The notes beneath the pieces were generated by a model. The model ran no database searches and was not told where the DNA came from. It worked only from the letters and a program-made list of their open reading frames with translations. The position numbers and the translations under genes were made by a program. 64,000 nt of DNA, taken from contig NZ_CP048268.1 in NCBI RefSeq assembly GCF_019469265.1, positions 1,815,001 to 1,879,000 of the forward strand. The letters are read 5' to 3'. Source of the DNA: Lactobacillus panisapium (lineage in GTDB: Bacteria > Bacillota > Bacilli > Lactobacillales > Lactobacillaceae). Within the stretch, counting starts at the first letter, position 1. Each line of letters starts with the position of its first letter. Below are positions 1-8,578 of the stretch, piece after piece.

Positions 1-497
1 TTTTTTTCTAAGTGATTACTTAAGAAATAATCTGCAAGTAGTGGTGCACCCATCAAATTATCCACAGGAATATCGAAGAAACCTTGAATTTGTGGTGCAT
101 GCAAGTCAAGTGACAATACTCTAGTTGCGCCAGCTTCTTGTAGCATATCTGCTACTAGCTTGGCGGTAATTGGTTCACGTGGACGTGTTTTACGGTCTTG
201 GCGAGCATAGCCGTAATAGGGAATCACAATATTAATCGTCTGTGCACTTGCACGGCGGACGGCATCAATCATGATTAACAATTCCATCAAATTGTCATTG
301 ACTGGAACACTGGTTGACTGAATCAAATATACGTCTTTGCCTCGGACAGATTCGTCAATATTAATTTGAATCTCGCCATCGCTAAAGCGCTGCACACTGG
401 ATTCACTTAGTGGAATACCAACGCGATCAGCAATCTTTTGCGCTAACGGCACATTCGAATTAAGGGCAAACAACATCATATTGTCTTTATAAGACAT
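1..497 (-). CDS. prs: Ribose-phosphate pyrophosphokinase, N-terminal part (runs off the window)
   Basis: Makes PRPP from ribose 5-phosphate and ATP, feeding nucleotide, histidine and tryptophan synthesis in the cytosol. The first 165 codons are visible, starting [15 protein letters not shown]; the C-terminal half lies beyond the window edge. Recognisable are the [16 protein letters not shown] segment, the QSTS segment and the nucleotide/substrate stretch [18 protein letters not shown] with its catalytic-loop basic residues, followed by [18 protein letters not shown]. The ATG is preceded by GGAGG at a good distance. No internal break. The family assignment is secure; only completeness is unknown. 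Confidence 0.95.
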   Translation of the reverse strand, partial: MSYKDNMMLFALNSNVPLAQKIADRVGIPLSESSVQRFSDGEIQINIDESVRGKDVYLIQSTSVPVNDNLMELLIMIDAVRRASAQTINIVIPYYGYARQDRKTRPREPITAKLVADMLQEAGATRVLSLDLHAPQIQGFFDIPVDNLMGAPLLADYFLSNHLEK

Positions 498-802
498 AAT
501 TTCCTCCGTATAATATTTGTCTACAACTTATTATTTTACCAAAAGTTGCCGAAAAAAAGTTAATAACCATATTTATTATTCAACTTTAACCAGCGACATT
601 CAAGCCCTTAGGGCTAATTATTCAGGAAAAATGGCATTTTTTTCTAGCTTAGCATAGCTTTTTAAACTAAAAACTTAACAACTTAGTCATTTTATCGCTT
701 TATCACTTAACTTAAACACTTCAAGAAAGCATGTCATAAATTACGCTAATTAAACCAGAAAAACCTTGAATCACATTATTAATGCTACCAAGGTTTAATT
801 CA
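498..802. other. Intergenic region, prs upstream DNA
   Basis: AT-rich spacer of about 300 bases between the minus-strand genes murQ and prs. Its right end holds the murQ terminator. The rest must contain the prs promoter, but no convincing -35/-10 pair stands out; TAAAAT and TATTAT blocks near 510-540 are candidates. No open reading frame of note was found. Confidence 0.5.
755..797 (-). terminator. Terminator after murQ
   Basis: Inverted repeat AAACCTTG (761-768) and CAAGGTTT (789-796). On the minus strand the stem is followed by TTTTTC. It lies just past the murQ stop codon. Confidence 0.75.
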
Positions 803-1702
803 TTATTTATTCGCCTGCAAAACCGCGGCAACATTACCGTGTGCTTTTGCCAGTAAATCCCTAGCATCTGCCTTTGACCTACCAGTTTCAATCATAATAA
901 TTGCTACAGAAACATCATTTGCGCTATTGTGTAAAGCCGTCATTGCTTCACTAGTAGAAACACCGGTTGTTGTGCTAATAATGCGGCATGCACGGTCAAT
1001 TAGCTTGGCATTAGTCGGCTGAACGCCAATCATGACGTTTTGGTAAACCTTCCCCTGCTTAATCATCACACCGGTGGAAATCATATTTAAAATCATTTTT
1101 TGTGCGGTACCAGCCTTCATTCGTGTCGAGCCCGTGATAACTTCTGGGCCAACAACAGCTTCAATACCAATTTCTGCATGTGAGCTGATTACGGCATTCG
1201 GAACACAAGCAATTGCAATCGTTAACGCACCAACCTCGTTAGCAAAATCAAGGCTGCCAACTACATAAGGCGTTCGGCCACTCGCTGCTAAACCTATCAC
1301 CGTGTCTTTTGCAGATAAATGAAGTTGACGCAAATCTTGCTGACCGAGCTCAAGGTCATCTTCTGCTCCCTCAACCGCCTGTAGCATTGCCTGTTTACCG
1401 CCTGCAATTAAGCCAACTGCCCGCTCTGGCTTAATGCCATAGGTCGGGACTAGCTCAGCTGCATCAAGTACTCCCAGCCGGCCACTGGTGCCTGCACCAA
1501 TATAAATTAGACGGCCGCCTTGCTGATACCGTTTAGCTGCAGCGTCAATTGCTCGCGCAATTTGTTGATCCTGCTGGCCAACAGCTGCAGCAACTTTTTG
1601 ATCTTCATGATTGATTGTACGAACCATCTCAAACGTTGACATCGAATCGATGTTCATCGTGTTGGGATTGCGTTCTTCGGTAATTAAATCTTTAATGTTC
1701 AT
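803..1702 (-). CDS. murQ: N-acetylmuramic acid 6-phosphate etherase
   Basis: Cleaves the D-lactyl ether of MurNAc 6-phosphate to give GlcNAc 6-phosphate and D-lactate, a late step of muropeptide recycling in the cytosol. The 299 residues form one SIS domain of usual family length. The phosphosugar loop GAGTSGRLG lies near residues 70-78; Glu83 (in LDAAELVPTYG) and Glu114 (in EGAEDD) sit at the positions of the two catalytic glutamates known from E. coli MurQ. It follows the MurP-like PTS gene with a 15-base gap, so the two are almost certainly one operon, ended by the terminator at 755-797. Confidence 0.96.
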   Translation of the reverse strand: MNIKDLITEERNPNTMNIDSMSTFEMVRTINHEDQKVAAAVGQQDQQIARAIDAAAKRYQQGGRLIYIGAGTSGRLGVLDAAELVPTYGIKPERAVGLIAGGKQAMLQAVEGAEDDLELGQQDLRQLHLSAKDTVIGLAASGRTPYVVGSLDFANEVGALTIAIACVPNAVISSHAEIGIEAVVGPEVITGSTRMKAGTAQKMILNMISTGVMIKQGKVYQNVMIGVQPTNAKLIDRACRIISTTTGVSTSEAMTALHNSANDVSVAIIMIETGRSKADARDLLAKAHGNVAAVLQANK

Positions 1703-1717
1703 TAATTCTTCTCATTT

Positions 1718-3688
1718 TTATTTGGTTTTAACTGTTACAGCATCTTGGTTAATTTCTACTTGACCAGCAGCAAGCGGCGTAATTTGAGCAACATCTTCCA
1801 TATTAGTAATGATTGTCATTACATCTGTTGGCTTACCTGCAGCTTTAAGAGCAGCAAGATCAACTTTTGCAATAATGTCTCCGCGTTTAACGTGTTGACC
1901 GCTGGCAACCTCAATTGAAAATGGTGCACCCTCTAATTCAACCGTGTCTATGCCAAAATGTAGCACTAATTCTAATGGGCCGGTTGCTGACTCCATCGTA
2001 ATTGCATGCTTGGTATCCATAATTGTTAATATCCGACCATCAACAGGCGCAATAATGGTACCTTCATTAGGAATAACAGCGAAGCCGTCTCCAAGCATTT
2101 TTTTAGAAAAAACATCATCTGGAACTGCCGTTAGGCTTTCAATCTGACCACTTACGGGACTGGCCAATGTAATTTCTGTTGCAGCCGCAGACTCTGCTGG
2201 CTCTGCAGTACCAGCTACTAATGAGCCATCTTCATTTTTAGCTACCATTGCGCTCTTGGGAACACCCCAAAGGTAGGTAAGAACAAAACCACCAAGATAA
2301 GCTGCTAATAAGCCAAAACAGTAAATCAACGCCTTGTTATTAGCAATCAACGGAATTAACGCAATGCCTGAGGTGCCGATAGCAATTGATCCGACATTAC
2401 CAAAGGCTCCCAGAACGGCACCACCAATTCCGCCGCCAAGGCAAGCAGTTATAAATGGCCGACCGAGTGGTAGCGAAACACCGTAAATAAGCGGTTCGCC
2501 AACACCCAAAATGCCGACTGGCAAGGCTCCCTTAATTAGTTTAGTGAGTTCTTTATTTTTCCGGCATTTAACCCACAATGCAATCGCCGTACCAACTTGG
2601 CCAGCTCCAGCCATTGCTAAAATTGGCAAAAGCGGTGTATAGCCCATTTTTTGAATCATTTGCAGGTGAATTGGCGTCAGAATCTGGTGTAACCCAAACA
2701 GAACCATTGGTAAAAAGGCGGTACCTAAGATAAAACCAGCAACTGGCCCACCAACATGCAGGATCCAATTTATGCCACCGACTAGTGAATTTGATACCCA
2801 ACCGGCAAATGGCATAATTAGAAAAATGGTAACTAATCCCATAATTAATAAAGTTAAAAATGGTGTAAAAATTAAATCTAGTGATTCTCCCATGTGATCA
2901 TGGAAAAATTTTTCAACATAAGACATGAGCCAGACGCTAAGTAAGACGCCGATGATCCCGCCTTGACCCGCTGCAAGAGGCAACTTGTCAAAAATATTGG
3001 GAATGGTCATTGGTGCAACTACTCCGGGCAAATAAACAATCCCGCCAATAATTCCACCTAGTCCAGGAGTGGCGCCAAATTCTTTGGCCGCATTAATACC
3101 GACGTAAATATTTAGGTAAATAAAAAGCCCGTTGGCAATAACGCCAAGAACAGTAACCCCTAGGTTCCAACTAAGCGGAAGCATCTTGGCTGTCATCATA
3201 TTACGTAAGATTCCAGCTACACCAGAAATCAGTCCCGCACCAACAAATGCTGGAATTAGTGGAACAAAAATAGCTGAAATATGCTCCAATGCACTGCGCC
3301 ACCAAGTATTTTTTAAACTAGCCTTTTGGGCAGTGTGAACGCTAGCAGCCTTTTGCATAACCGCTGTTTTATTTTCGTCATATGAACTAGTCGAATTTTG
3401 CTCAAGATTTTCCGGAAAAGGATCATTTTCTTGAACACCAGCAGCCTTAACCATCGACTGTGCTACCTTGGTATTAACACCTGGACCAACAACTATCTCT
3501 AGTGTCTCCCCAGCAACAACGCCGATAACTCCAGGAACTTGCTTTAGTTTTTCAAGATCGACTCGATCTGGATCTTTAAGTGCTATTCTGATTCTAGTCA
3601 TACAATGGTAAAGCGATTTAACGTTAGCGATTCCGCCAATCTGCTCGTAAATTTGCCTACCCATTTCATCATATTTGTCTGAGCTCAT
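1718..3688 (-). CDS. murP: PTS EIIBCA, MurP-like MurNAc transporter with fused EIIA
   Basis: Phosphotransferase permease of the glucose/sucrose superfamily, 656 residues. An EIIB domain (about 1-90) has its phospho-cysteine Cys29 in HCMTRIRI; a multi-span EIIC domain follows (about 125-475), then a Glc-type EIIA domain with phospho-His577 in LVLHFGIDTVEL. Being first in an operon with murQ, it most likely imports MurNAc or a MurNAc disaccharide as the 6-phosphate. E. coli MurP lacks EIIA, so this is a self-sufficient fusion. The ATG follows GGAGGG. Upstream is a clean TTGAAA-17-TATACT promoter carrying TGGTCTA and TGGTATA elements. A different sugar cannot be excluded from sequence alone. Confidence 0.85.
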   Translation of the reverse strand: MSSDKYDEMGRQIYEQIGGIANVKSLYHCMTRIRIALKDPDRVDLEKLKQVPGVIGVVAGETLEIVVGPGVNTKVAQSMVKAAGVQENDPFPENLEQNSTSSYDENKTAVMQKAASVHTAQKASLKNTWWRSALEHISAIFVPLIPAFVGAGLISGVAGILRNMMTAKMLPLSWNLGVTVLGVIANGLFIYLNIYVGINAAKEFGATPGLGGIIGGIVYLPGVVAPMTIPNIFDKLPLAAGQGGIIGVLLSVWLMSYVEKFFHDHMGESLDLIFTPFLTLLIMGLVTIFLIMPFAGWVSNSLVGGINWILHVGGPVAGFILGTAFLPMVLFGLHQILTPIHLQMIQKMGYTPLLPILAMAGAGQVGTAIALWVKCRKNKELTKLIKGALPVGILGVGEPLIYGVSLPLGRPFITACLGGGIGGAVLGAFGNVGSIAIGTSGIALIPLIANNKALIYCFGLLAAYLGGFVLTYLWGVPKSAMVAKNEDGSLVAGTAEPAESAAATEITLASPVSGQIESLTAVPDDVFSKKMLGDGFAVIPNEGTIIAPVDGRILTIMDTKHAITMESATGPLELVLHFGIDTVELEGAPFSIEVASGQHVKRGDIIAKVDLAALKAAGKPTDVMTIITNMEDVAQITPLAAGQVEINQDAVTVKTK

Positions 3689-3716
3689 TTTTCCCTCCTA
3701 TTTAAAATACAAGCTA

Positions 3717-3745
3717 AGTATATTATTAAATAGACCAATTTTCAA
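3717..3745 (-). promoter_or_regulatory. Promoter of the murP-murQ operon with operator-like half-site
   Basis: On the minus strand TTGAAA (3740-3745), a 17-base spacer and TATACT (3717-3722). The spacer contains TTGGTCTA, half of a GntR/HutC-type TGGTCTATACCA palindrome. A second degenerate copy, TGGCTATACCA on the plus strand, lies at 3795-3805. Similar palindromes precede the celB-mupG operon and a BMP lipoprotein gene. Confidence 0.6.
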
Positions 3746-3840
3746 TTGTTACCGCTCAATCAATTGATGTTGACTTTTATTTCTTTTTATTTTATGGCTA
3801 TACCAATATATCAAAATTACTTATATTATTGCCATAACGT

Positions 3841-3885
3841 AAAAAAACTGCAGCTAACGCACTTAAACGTTCCTGCAGTTTTATT
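3841..3885 (-). terminator. Terminator after the isochorismatase-family gene
   Basis: Stem AACTGCAG (3846-3853) with CTGCAGTT (3873-3880), extended by an inner AACG/CGTT pair. The A run at 3841-3847 gives a T run on the minus strand; a T-rich tail on the other side may make it bidirectional. Confidence 0.75.
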
Positions 3886-3892
3886 AATTTTA

Positions 3893-4375
3893 CTATTTAA
3901 CTAATAAAAATTCGTCAGTCGTCAGCCGATGTGCACCAAGCTTAGTTAACAAGTGGTTATAATGCTCACGGATTGGCTTTACAACTGAATCGTGGTTATA
4001 TGAAATTAGCGTGATCGAGTACTTTTCGTCCAATGCACTCTGAACAGTTGCCTTCAAACAAGTTTGACTCATTAATCCAACCACAAAGATATTCTTTGGT
4101 CTCATTTCATGAATTCGCTGAACAAGGTTTGATTGAGTAAAGGCACTCGCAAATTTTTTAGTATAAACAGGGGCTGAATCTGCTACTTCCAATTGAGGAG
4201 ACAAGCTACCATGATTTTCCTGTTTAATGTAAAAAATAGGTTCATTACTTTTTTCAAAGGTTTTAATAATACGATTAATTTGATTAATCCTTCTTGTTTG
4301 TCCGGCTTTTCCTCCCCAGAATGGCTTTGATTGCTCTTGAACATCAACAACTAACAATAAATTATCGGCTGACAT
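3893..4375 (-). CDS. Isochorismatase-family cysteine hydrolase
   Basis: Small cytosolic hydrolase of the isochorismatase/nicotinamidase superfamily, 160 residues from the chosen start. The Asp-Lys-Cys triad of the fold is visible: Asp in LLVVDVQEQ, Lys in YTKKFASAF, and Cys in LMSQTCLKATVQSAL. The start at MSADNLLL is chosen because GAGAGG precedes it and because family members begin with this strand; a longer frame to 4459 has no ribosome site. It is preceded by a 240-base gap after mupG, so it is probably a separate unit. The substrate (nicotinamide, isochorismate, ureidoacrylate or other) cannot be told. Confidence 0.8.
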   Translation of the reverse strand: MSADNLLLVVDVQEQSKPFWGGKAGQTRRINQINRIIKTFEKSNEPIFYIKQENHGSLSPQLEVADSAPVYTKKFASAFTQSNLVQRIHEMRPKNIFVVGLMSQTCLKATVQSALDEKYSITLISYNHDSVVKPIREHYNHLLTKLGAHRLTTDEFLLVK

Positions 4376-4618
4376 AGTTAACCTCTCGCTTGATGAAAAA
4401 TAAATAAGATCTAAAACTTTTATGTATACTATATATGCATATACAAACTTAAAGTTCATCGATTCAGCAACTTTTCTCTGAATCTGCTTTCATTATAACG
4501 CGATAATGCCAACTTTCAATATAATCATTATTACAATTAAGAAAAATTGTAATAAATTGGTAATAATCGCTCTATGACGGTCTTTTGAACAAATTGTAAT
4601 TTCTATTTTTTTAGAATT

Positions 4619-5668
4619 TTATTTTGCTGCCGTAAAAATTAGCTCTTGCCCCGCTTCAACTTGATCAAGTAAAGCCAAATCGGCCGAAACGACATTAGCA
4701 ATCACATTAACGCGCTCATCAGCTGGCAGGTCACGCTTGGTTATTTGCAATTCACCTTGATAGCGTAAGTAACGTTCATTATCACATGTCAGACTTCCCT
4801 TGGGACGTGGCTTTGGACTCGCTTGCGCGTTCACATCAAATAACTGCCTTTTTCTACCTTCCACTAAGCGCACAACATCGCGGGCAGCATCAGGACGATT
4901 ATGCCATTCATTCGTCAATAATTCAGGCACTTCCCGATCCAAGTGTAAAGTAAGGGCATTTTTCTTTGTATAATTAGTGAAACTAGCAATTGTGGTCGCC
5001 TTTAAAGCGGCATCCCCAATAAACACATGATCACAGCCTAACTTTTGCAATTCCAGCGTTGCTGCCAACGGATTTTCATTGCGGTGCTTTTCTAAAGTTG
5101 GCAAACCTGCATGAATAGGTCCGCGCCGACAACTATCCCCAGCAACAAAAGCAACTGTCTTCAGATTTGCCTGGTGCAACCATTCATTCTTTTCTTTAAG
5201 CCATGAGCTAGCAAGCCCAGTCTCAGGTCGTGGATAAAAATTGTGCCATGCCTGCAAATGATCAAAATTAGCACCGTGAACGCGCAAAGCAGCTAGTTCA
5301 TCTTCGCTAATTGTACTTGCATTCAAGGCAATCGGCATTTCTTTTGATAGCCTTGCGATTGTATTAACATTCACACCAGCGTCGATGCGCAATCCCGATA
5401 AATTCAGCTGACTAAGCTGCGCCACGTCGTTAATTGCTACTCCTAATCGTTCTAAGCCTTCTCGCGAAACATCGGCAATAATTGCTGTTTCCAAGTTCTG
5501 ACACCATTTAGTCAGTTCATGCAGACGTTTTAAAACTTGCGCGGGATCATCTTCCGGAATATTTAAGGATGTAAAAACTGTGGTTAAGCCAGCATTGCGC
5601 ATTGCAAGTAGATAATTATAGTCTTCAGCCGTTAAATCATGATTAAGATATATTGAAAAGCCCAACAT
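4619..5668 (-). CDS. mupG: MupG-family 6-phospho-N-acetylmuramidase (paralog 1)
   Basis: TIM-barrel protein of the DUF871/MupG family. The known member, S. aureus MupG, hydrolyses MurNAc 6-phosphate-GlcNAc in the cytosol, giving the MurQ substrate. Family marks are the start MLGFSIYLN, the HNFYPRPETGL segment, GPIHAGLPTLEKHR, and the C-terminal small domain with LRYQGELQI. The start at 5668 is chosen because GGGAG lies ten bases before it; the ATG at 5686 has no ribosome site. It has its own TATAAT promoter with a cre over the start site, separate from the celB operon behind a terminator. Role with murP/murQ in wall recycling is inferred from family and neighbourhood. Confidence 0.85.
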   Translation of the reverse strand: MLGFSIYLNHDLTAEDYNYLLAMRNAGLTTVFTSLNIPEDDPAQVLKRLHELTKWCQNLETAIIADVSREGLERLGVAINDVAQLSQLNLSGLRIDAGVNVNTIARLSKEMPIALNASTISEDELAALRVHGANFDHLQAWHNFYPRPETGLASSWLKEKNEWLHQANLKTVAFVAGDSCRRGPIHAGLPTLEKHRNENPLAATLELQKLGCDHVFIGDAALKATTIASFTNYTKKNALTLHLDREVPELLTNEWHNRPDAARDVVRLVEGRKRQLFDVNAQASPKPRPKGSLTCDNERYLRYQGELQITKRDLPADERVNVIANVVSADLALLDQVEAGQELIFTAAK

Positions 5669-5700
5669 GTCTTTTTGCTCTCCCATTTCTATTATTAAAG

Positions 5701-5726
5701 TGAAAACACTTACAAATAATATTATA
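5701..5726 (-). promoter_or_regulatory. Promoter -10 and cre site upstream of mupG paralog 1
   Basis: TATAAT on the minus strand at 5721-5726. TGAAAACACTTACA at 5701-5714 (plus strand) matches the CcpA consensus TGWAANCGNTNWCA at 13 of 14 positions and covers the expected transcription start. This predicts repression of mupG by CcpA when preferred sugar is present. The -35 is weak. Confidence 0.65.
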
Positions 5727-5755
5727 CTATTTTAATTCACTAATTGATTATAAAA

Positions 5756-5783
5756 CAAAAAGTCGTGATTTTTTTCACGACTC
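5756..5783 (-). terminator. Terminator of the celB-mupG operon
   Basis: Perfect stem AGTCGTGA (5761-5768) and TCACGACT (5775-5782) with a T-rich tail on the minus strand. It separates the two mupG paralogs into different transcripts. Confidence 0.85.
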
Positions 5784-5810
5784 TTCATTTATCCATATTT
5801 AATTTGTATA

Positions 5811-6908
5811 TTAGTTCTCTTGAAGGTTAAAAGTACTCCAAGGTTCTACCAAATCGAGCAGGTCTAAATCATCTGCTCTTAGGTGTCCGACTAAGTTTCG
5901 TCTACCATCATTTTCAAATGGGGTTAAGACAATTTGTAATTCACCTTTATAACGTGGGTATTGCTCGTTAACAACAACGATGTCCCCACATTCAAAAGTG
6001 GTCTTTTGATTGTTATGGGCAGGAATATCTTCCTTGGCATAAACAACACGTGGTTTAGTATCTCGCAACAAAAATTCCGATGCATCTCCGCGGTATAAGT
6101 GCGGTTCTTTCAAGCAAATTGTGCGTTCAATTGGCAAAACATCACTTTCAAATTCTATTCCTAAAACTGGAAATGGACTATTAAAAGCCTTGGAAGCTGC
6201 TGCCAATTCTTCTTCACTAGCAAAAGCATTACCGATAATAATATCGTCAATCATTTTACTTAAGCGTAAATGTGTGACTTGACTAGCAATATTGCGCAAA
6301 CGGTCACTTTCCATTGTTGGCAAGCCTTCATGAACAGGCCATGGACCAAACTTAGCATTTTTAGAAGAAATGAACGCAGCGGTATGCAACCCGTATTCAC
6401 GGTACTTGAACGAATAATCCATAAAGATATCTTCGCTCAGTCCCGTATATTCCTGAGGATAGAAGTTGTGACAACCAATTAGGTTATCAGGCTCTGGGTC
6501 ATAGGACATAATACTGTCAAGGTAATTTGTACCACGACTCATATTTAGTTCAATTTTCAGACCATATGGATTATGCGTCATTGCCGCTTCTTCCATTCCG
6601 CTGAAGCCTTCATCTAACCGAAGACCCCAGACGCCTAAATCATGGAAGAAAACCAAGTTGTTGTAATCAATCTTTAATTCCTTAAATAATCCTGGGTTGA
6701 TATCAACTACGGTCGTAAAGCCTAACTTATTAGCATAAGCAATATCTTGCTTTAATTTAGCAAGCAGGTCTTCGCCATCAGCACTCTTTAATTGCAGAAG
6801 TGAGGTGAAAATTCTGCGATAGCCATATTTGTAGGCTAAATCCATATATTTCTTATCCTGTTCAAATGTGCTCTGCTCAGGATAAAGTGATATACCTAAC
6901 TGTTTCAT
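5811..6908 (-). CDS. MupG-family phospho-glycosidase (paralog 2)
   Basis: Second TIM-barrel DUF871/MupG protein, 365 residues from MKQLGISLYP. It shares family marks with the first copy (RIFTSLLQL, HNFYPQEYTGL, HEGLPTMESDR, YPRYKGELQI) but is clearly diverged, so it is not a recent duplication. Start chosen at 6908, where AAGGAG lies in front; the longer frame to 6962 overlaps celB and has no better site. The gene follows celB with only ten bases between, so both share an operon. That points to a phosphorylated disaccharide brought in by that EIIC as substrate; whether it is MurNAc6P-GlcNAc or another disaccharide is unknown. Confidence 0.8.
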   Translation of the reverse strand: MKQLGISLYPEQSTFEQDKKYMDLAYKYGYRRIFTSLLQLKSADGEDLLAKLKQDIAYANKLGFTTVVDINPGLFKELKIDYNNLVFFHDLGVWGLRLDEGFSGMEEAAMTHNPYGLKIELNMSRGTNYLDSIMSYDPEPDNLIGCHNFYPQEYTGLSEDIFMDYSFKYREYGLHTAAFISSKNAKFGPWPVHEGLPTMESDRLRNIASQVTHLRLSKMIDDIIIGNAFASEEELAAASKAFNSPFPVLGIEFESDVLPIERTICLKEPHLYRGDASEFLLRDTKPRVVYAKEDIPAHNNQKTTFECGDIVVVNEQYPRYKGELQIVLTPFENDGRRNLVGHLRADDLDLLDLVEPWSTFNLQEN

Positions 6909-6918
6909 ATTTTTCTCC

Positions 6919-8283
6919 TTAGGCTTTATTAACTTTATTTGGATCGACATTGTTTGAAGCAATGACGAATGGGACGTAGATTAAGAAGCCAACTACCATA
7001 TTAACAATTTGTAATACTAGTGAACGCCAATCAAAGGTTGCCAAAATAGCATTTAAAAATGGTGGCATTGACCAAACAGATTGTGCTCTAACTGGGTTAA
7101 CCCATCCTAAGCTCAAGGCACCGTATGCAATGGAAACCATAACCATTGGTGCAAGTACAAATGGAATTAAGTAAATTGGGTTCAAAACAACTGGAATACC
7201 AAACATTGTTGGCTCGTTAATATTGAAGAAACCTGGAATAATTGAAAGCTTGGCCACAGCACGCTCATCTTCACGTTTAGAGAAGACTAAGATAGCAAGT
7301 AGCAAAAGTAATGTGGCACCTGCTCCTCCGATCCAAACATAAAGGTCAAAGTCTGTTCTAGTCCAAAGGTAAGGTAATGGCTTTCCTTTTGAACTAGCAT
7401 TAACATTAGCAACTAAAGCGGTCATCCAAATACTTTCGGTAACTGGTGCCAAAACATTGGTGCCGTGAATACCGAAGAACCAGAATAATTGAACTAAGAA
7501 CGTAATCAGTAAGACTGACCAGTACCCTTGTCCGATCTTCATCAATGGCTCTTGAATTGTTTGTGAGATAAAGTCAATAACTGTTGTACCATTAAGGCTA
7601 AACAGATAGTCGATAATACCAACAACATATAAACCGGCAATAGCTGGAATAATACCAGTAAAGGCATTTGCAACTGCAGGAGGTACACTATCAGGCATCT
7701 TAATTGTAATGTGTTTCTTCATTAAGAAGATGTAGATTGCAACAGCAATACCACCCATAATCATAACAGTGAAGAAGCCATAAGCGCCAAAGTATTTATT
7801 AAAGTTGAAGTAACCCCAAGCACTAACATTTTTACCAGCAACAGCTGCGCCAGCATCAGTTAAGCTCTTGATATCACCTTTAGTCAAAGCATTCTTTAAG
7901 TCTAAAGAAAAACTTTGTGGCAATCCCATGATAAAGGTACCTAAAGTAACCAAACCACCGGCAATAGGCTCAGCCTTGTATTGTACACACATGTGATAAC
8001 CAAACGTAAAGGCAAACAGTAAACCTAAAATAGCTGTCGAACCTGTCCATACAGTAGCGTTAATGTTAATTAACCACTGCATTGAGTTAACAAAGCCCAT
8101 CCAGCCAAATTTAGTAGGCATATCTCTAACTAAAGCATTAAGAACATTAGCAATAGATCCAGCCAATACTAACGGCATAATGGAAATAAACGCGTCACGC
8201 AAAGCTACAAGCCAGCGAATTGACCCAATCTTGGCTGCGACTGGGACGACATGCTTATTTAACCAATTTATTAAAGCATTCAT
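6919..8283 (-). CDS. celB: PTS EIIC, lactose/cellobiose family
   Basis: Membrane permease subunit of a lactose/cellobiose-type PTS, 454 residues with about ten hydrophobic spans. It begins MNALINWLNKHVVPVAAKIG and carries the typical IHGTNVLAPVTESIW and GFFNINEPTMFGIPVVLNP stretches, the second including the conserved NEP sugar-binding region. It has no EIIA or EIIB domain and no partner gene next to it, so it must borrow these from elsewhere. The operon partner is a MupG-family glycosidase, which suggests an amino-sugar disaccharide rather than cellobiose; this is inference. The symbol is given by family only. GGAGAA precedes the ATG. Confidence 0.85.
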   Translation of the reverse strand: MNALINWLNKHVVPVAAKIGSIRWLVALRDAFISIMPLVLAGSIANVLNALVRDMPTKFGWMGFVNSMQWLININATVWTGSTAILGLLFAFTFGYHMCVQYKAEPIAGGLVTLGTFIMGLPQSFSLDLKNALTKGDIKSLTDAGAAVAGKNVSAWGYFNFNKYFGAYGFFTVMIMGGIAVAIYIFLMKKHITIKMPDSVPPAVANAFTGIIPAIAGLYVVGIIDYLFSLNGTTVIDFISQTIQEPLMKIGQGYWSVLLITFLVQLFWFFGIHGTNVLAPVTESIWMTALVANVNASSKGKPLPYLWTRTDFDLYVWIGGAGATLLLLLAILVFSKREDERAVAKLSIIPGFFNINEPTMFGIPVVLNPIYLIPFVLAPMVMVSIAYGALSLGWVNPVRAQSVWSMPPFLNAILATFDWRSLVLQIVNMVVGFLIYVPFVIASNNVDPNKVNKA

Positions 8284-8318
8284 AATAATTCTCCTTACTA
8301 TATTTCTACTCCAACTGA

Positions 8319-8348
8319 ATTATAACACATAATTTGGAAACGCTTTAG
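8319..8348 (-). promoter_or_regulatory. celB promoter with overlapping cre-like site
   Basis: Extended -10 TGTTATAAT on the minus strand (TATAAT at 8319-8324). TGGAAACGCTTTAG at 8335-8348 has the AAACGCTTT core of a CcpA site and covers the -35 region. The match is incomplete at the edges. Confidence 0.55.
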
Positions 8349-8390
8349 TATTTTTGGGCAGAAATCCGCGTGGCCGTAGCGCTGACGGCA

Positions 8391-8404
8391 TTGGTATACA
8401 CCAA
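8391..8404. promoter_or_regulatory. GntR/HutC-type palindromic operator candidate 1
   Basis: TTGGTATACACCAA, a near-perfect palindrome in the celB upstream region, about 108 bases before the start codon. It resembles TGGTATAGACCA-type sites of GntR/HutC regulators such as NagR/YvoA. Confidence 0.5.
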
Positions 8405-8448
8405 AGTAAGCTCTTAATCACGGTGTATTTATTGATTATCATTAATAA

Positions 8449-8460
8449 TGGTATATACCA
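8449..8460. promoter_or_regulatory. GntR/HutC-type palindromic operator candidate 2
   Basis: TGGTATATACCA, a perfect 12-base palindrome 57 bases (centre to centre) from the copy at 8391. A TTGGTA/GATAAT pair on the minus strand overlaps it and could be a second, repressible promoter for celB. Confidence 0.5.
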
Positions 8461-8524
8461 AAAAACTTTTAAAAAAATACCATAAATAAAATTACAAAGA
8501 AAGCTTTTTCAGCGTTTGTATAGC

Positions 8525-8570
8525 AAAAAGCATCCCTCTTCCATAATCGAATTTATTTTAGGGATGCTCT
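8525..8570 (-). terminator. Terminator after the NTF2-like gene
   Basis: Perfect stem GCATCCCT (8530-8537) and AGGGATGC (8560-8567) with a T run on the minus strand, right after the stop codon of the gene at 8579. Confidence 0.85.
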
Positions 8571-8578
8571 TTTCTTTG

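Noticed and set aside
1074..2147. Open frames on the plus strand inside murQ and murP
   Set aside because: They are opposite-strand shadows of well-supported genes, without ribosome sites or recognisable content.
8498..8511. Possible extra cre (TGAAAAAGCTTTCT on the minus strand) upstream of celB
   Set aside because: Lacks the central CG pair and the final A; it lies far from the promoter and next to the terminator of the neighbouring gene.
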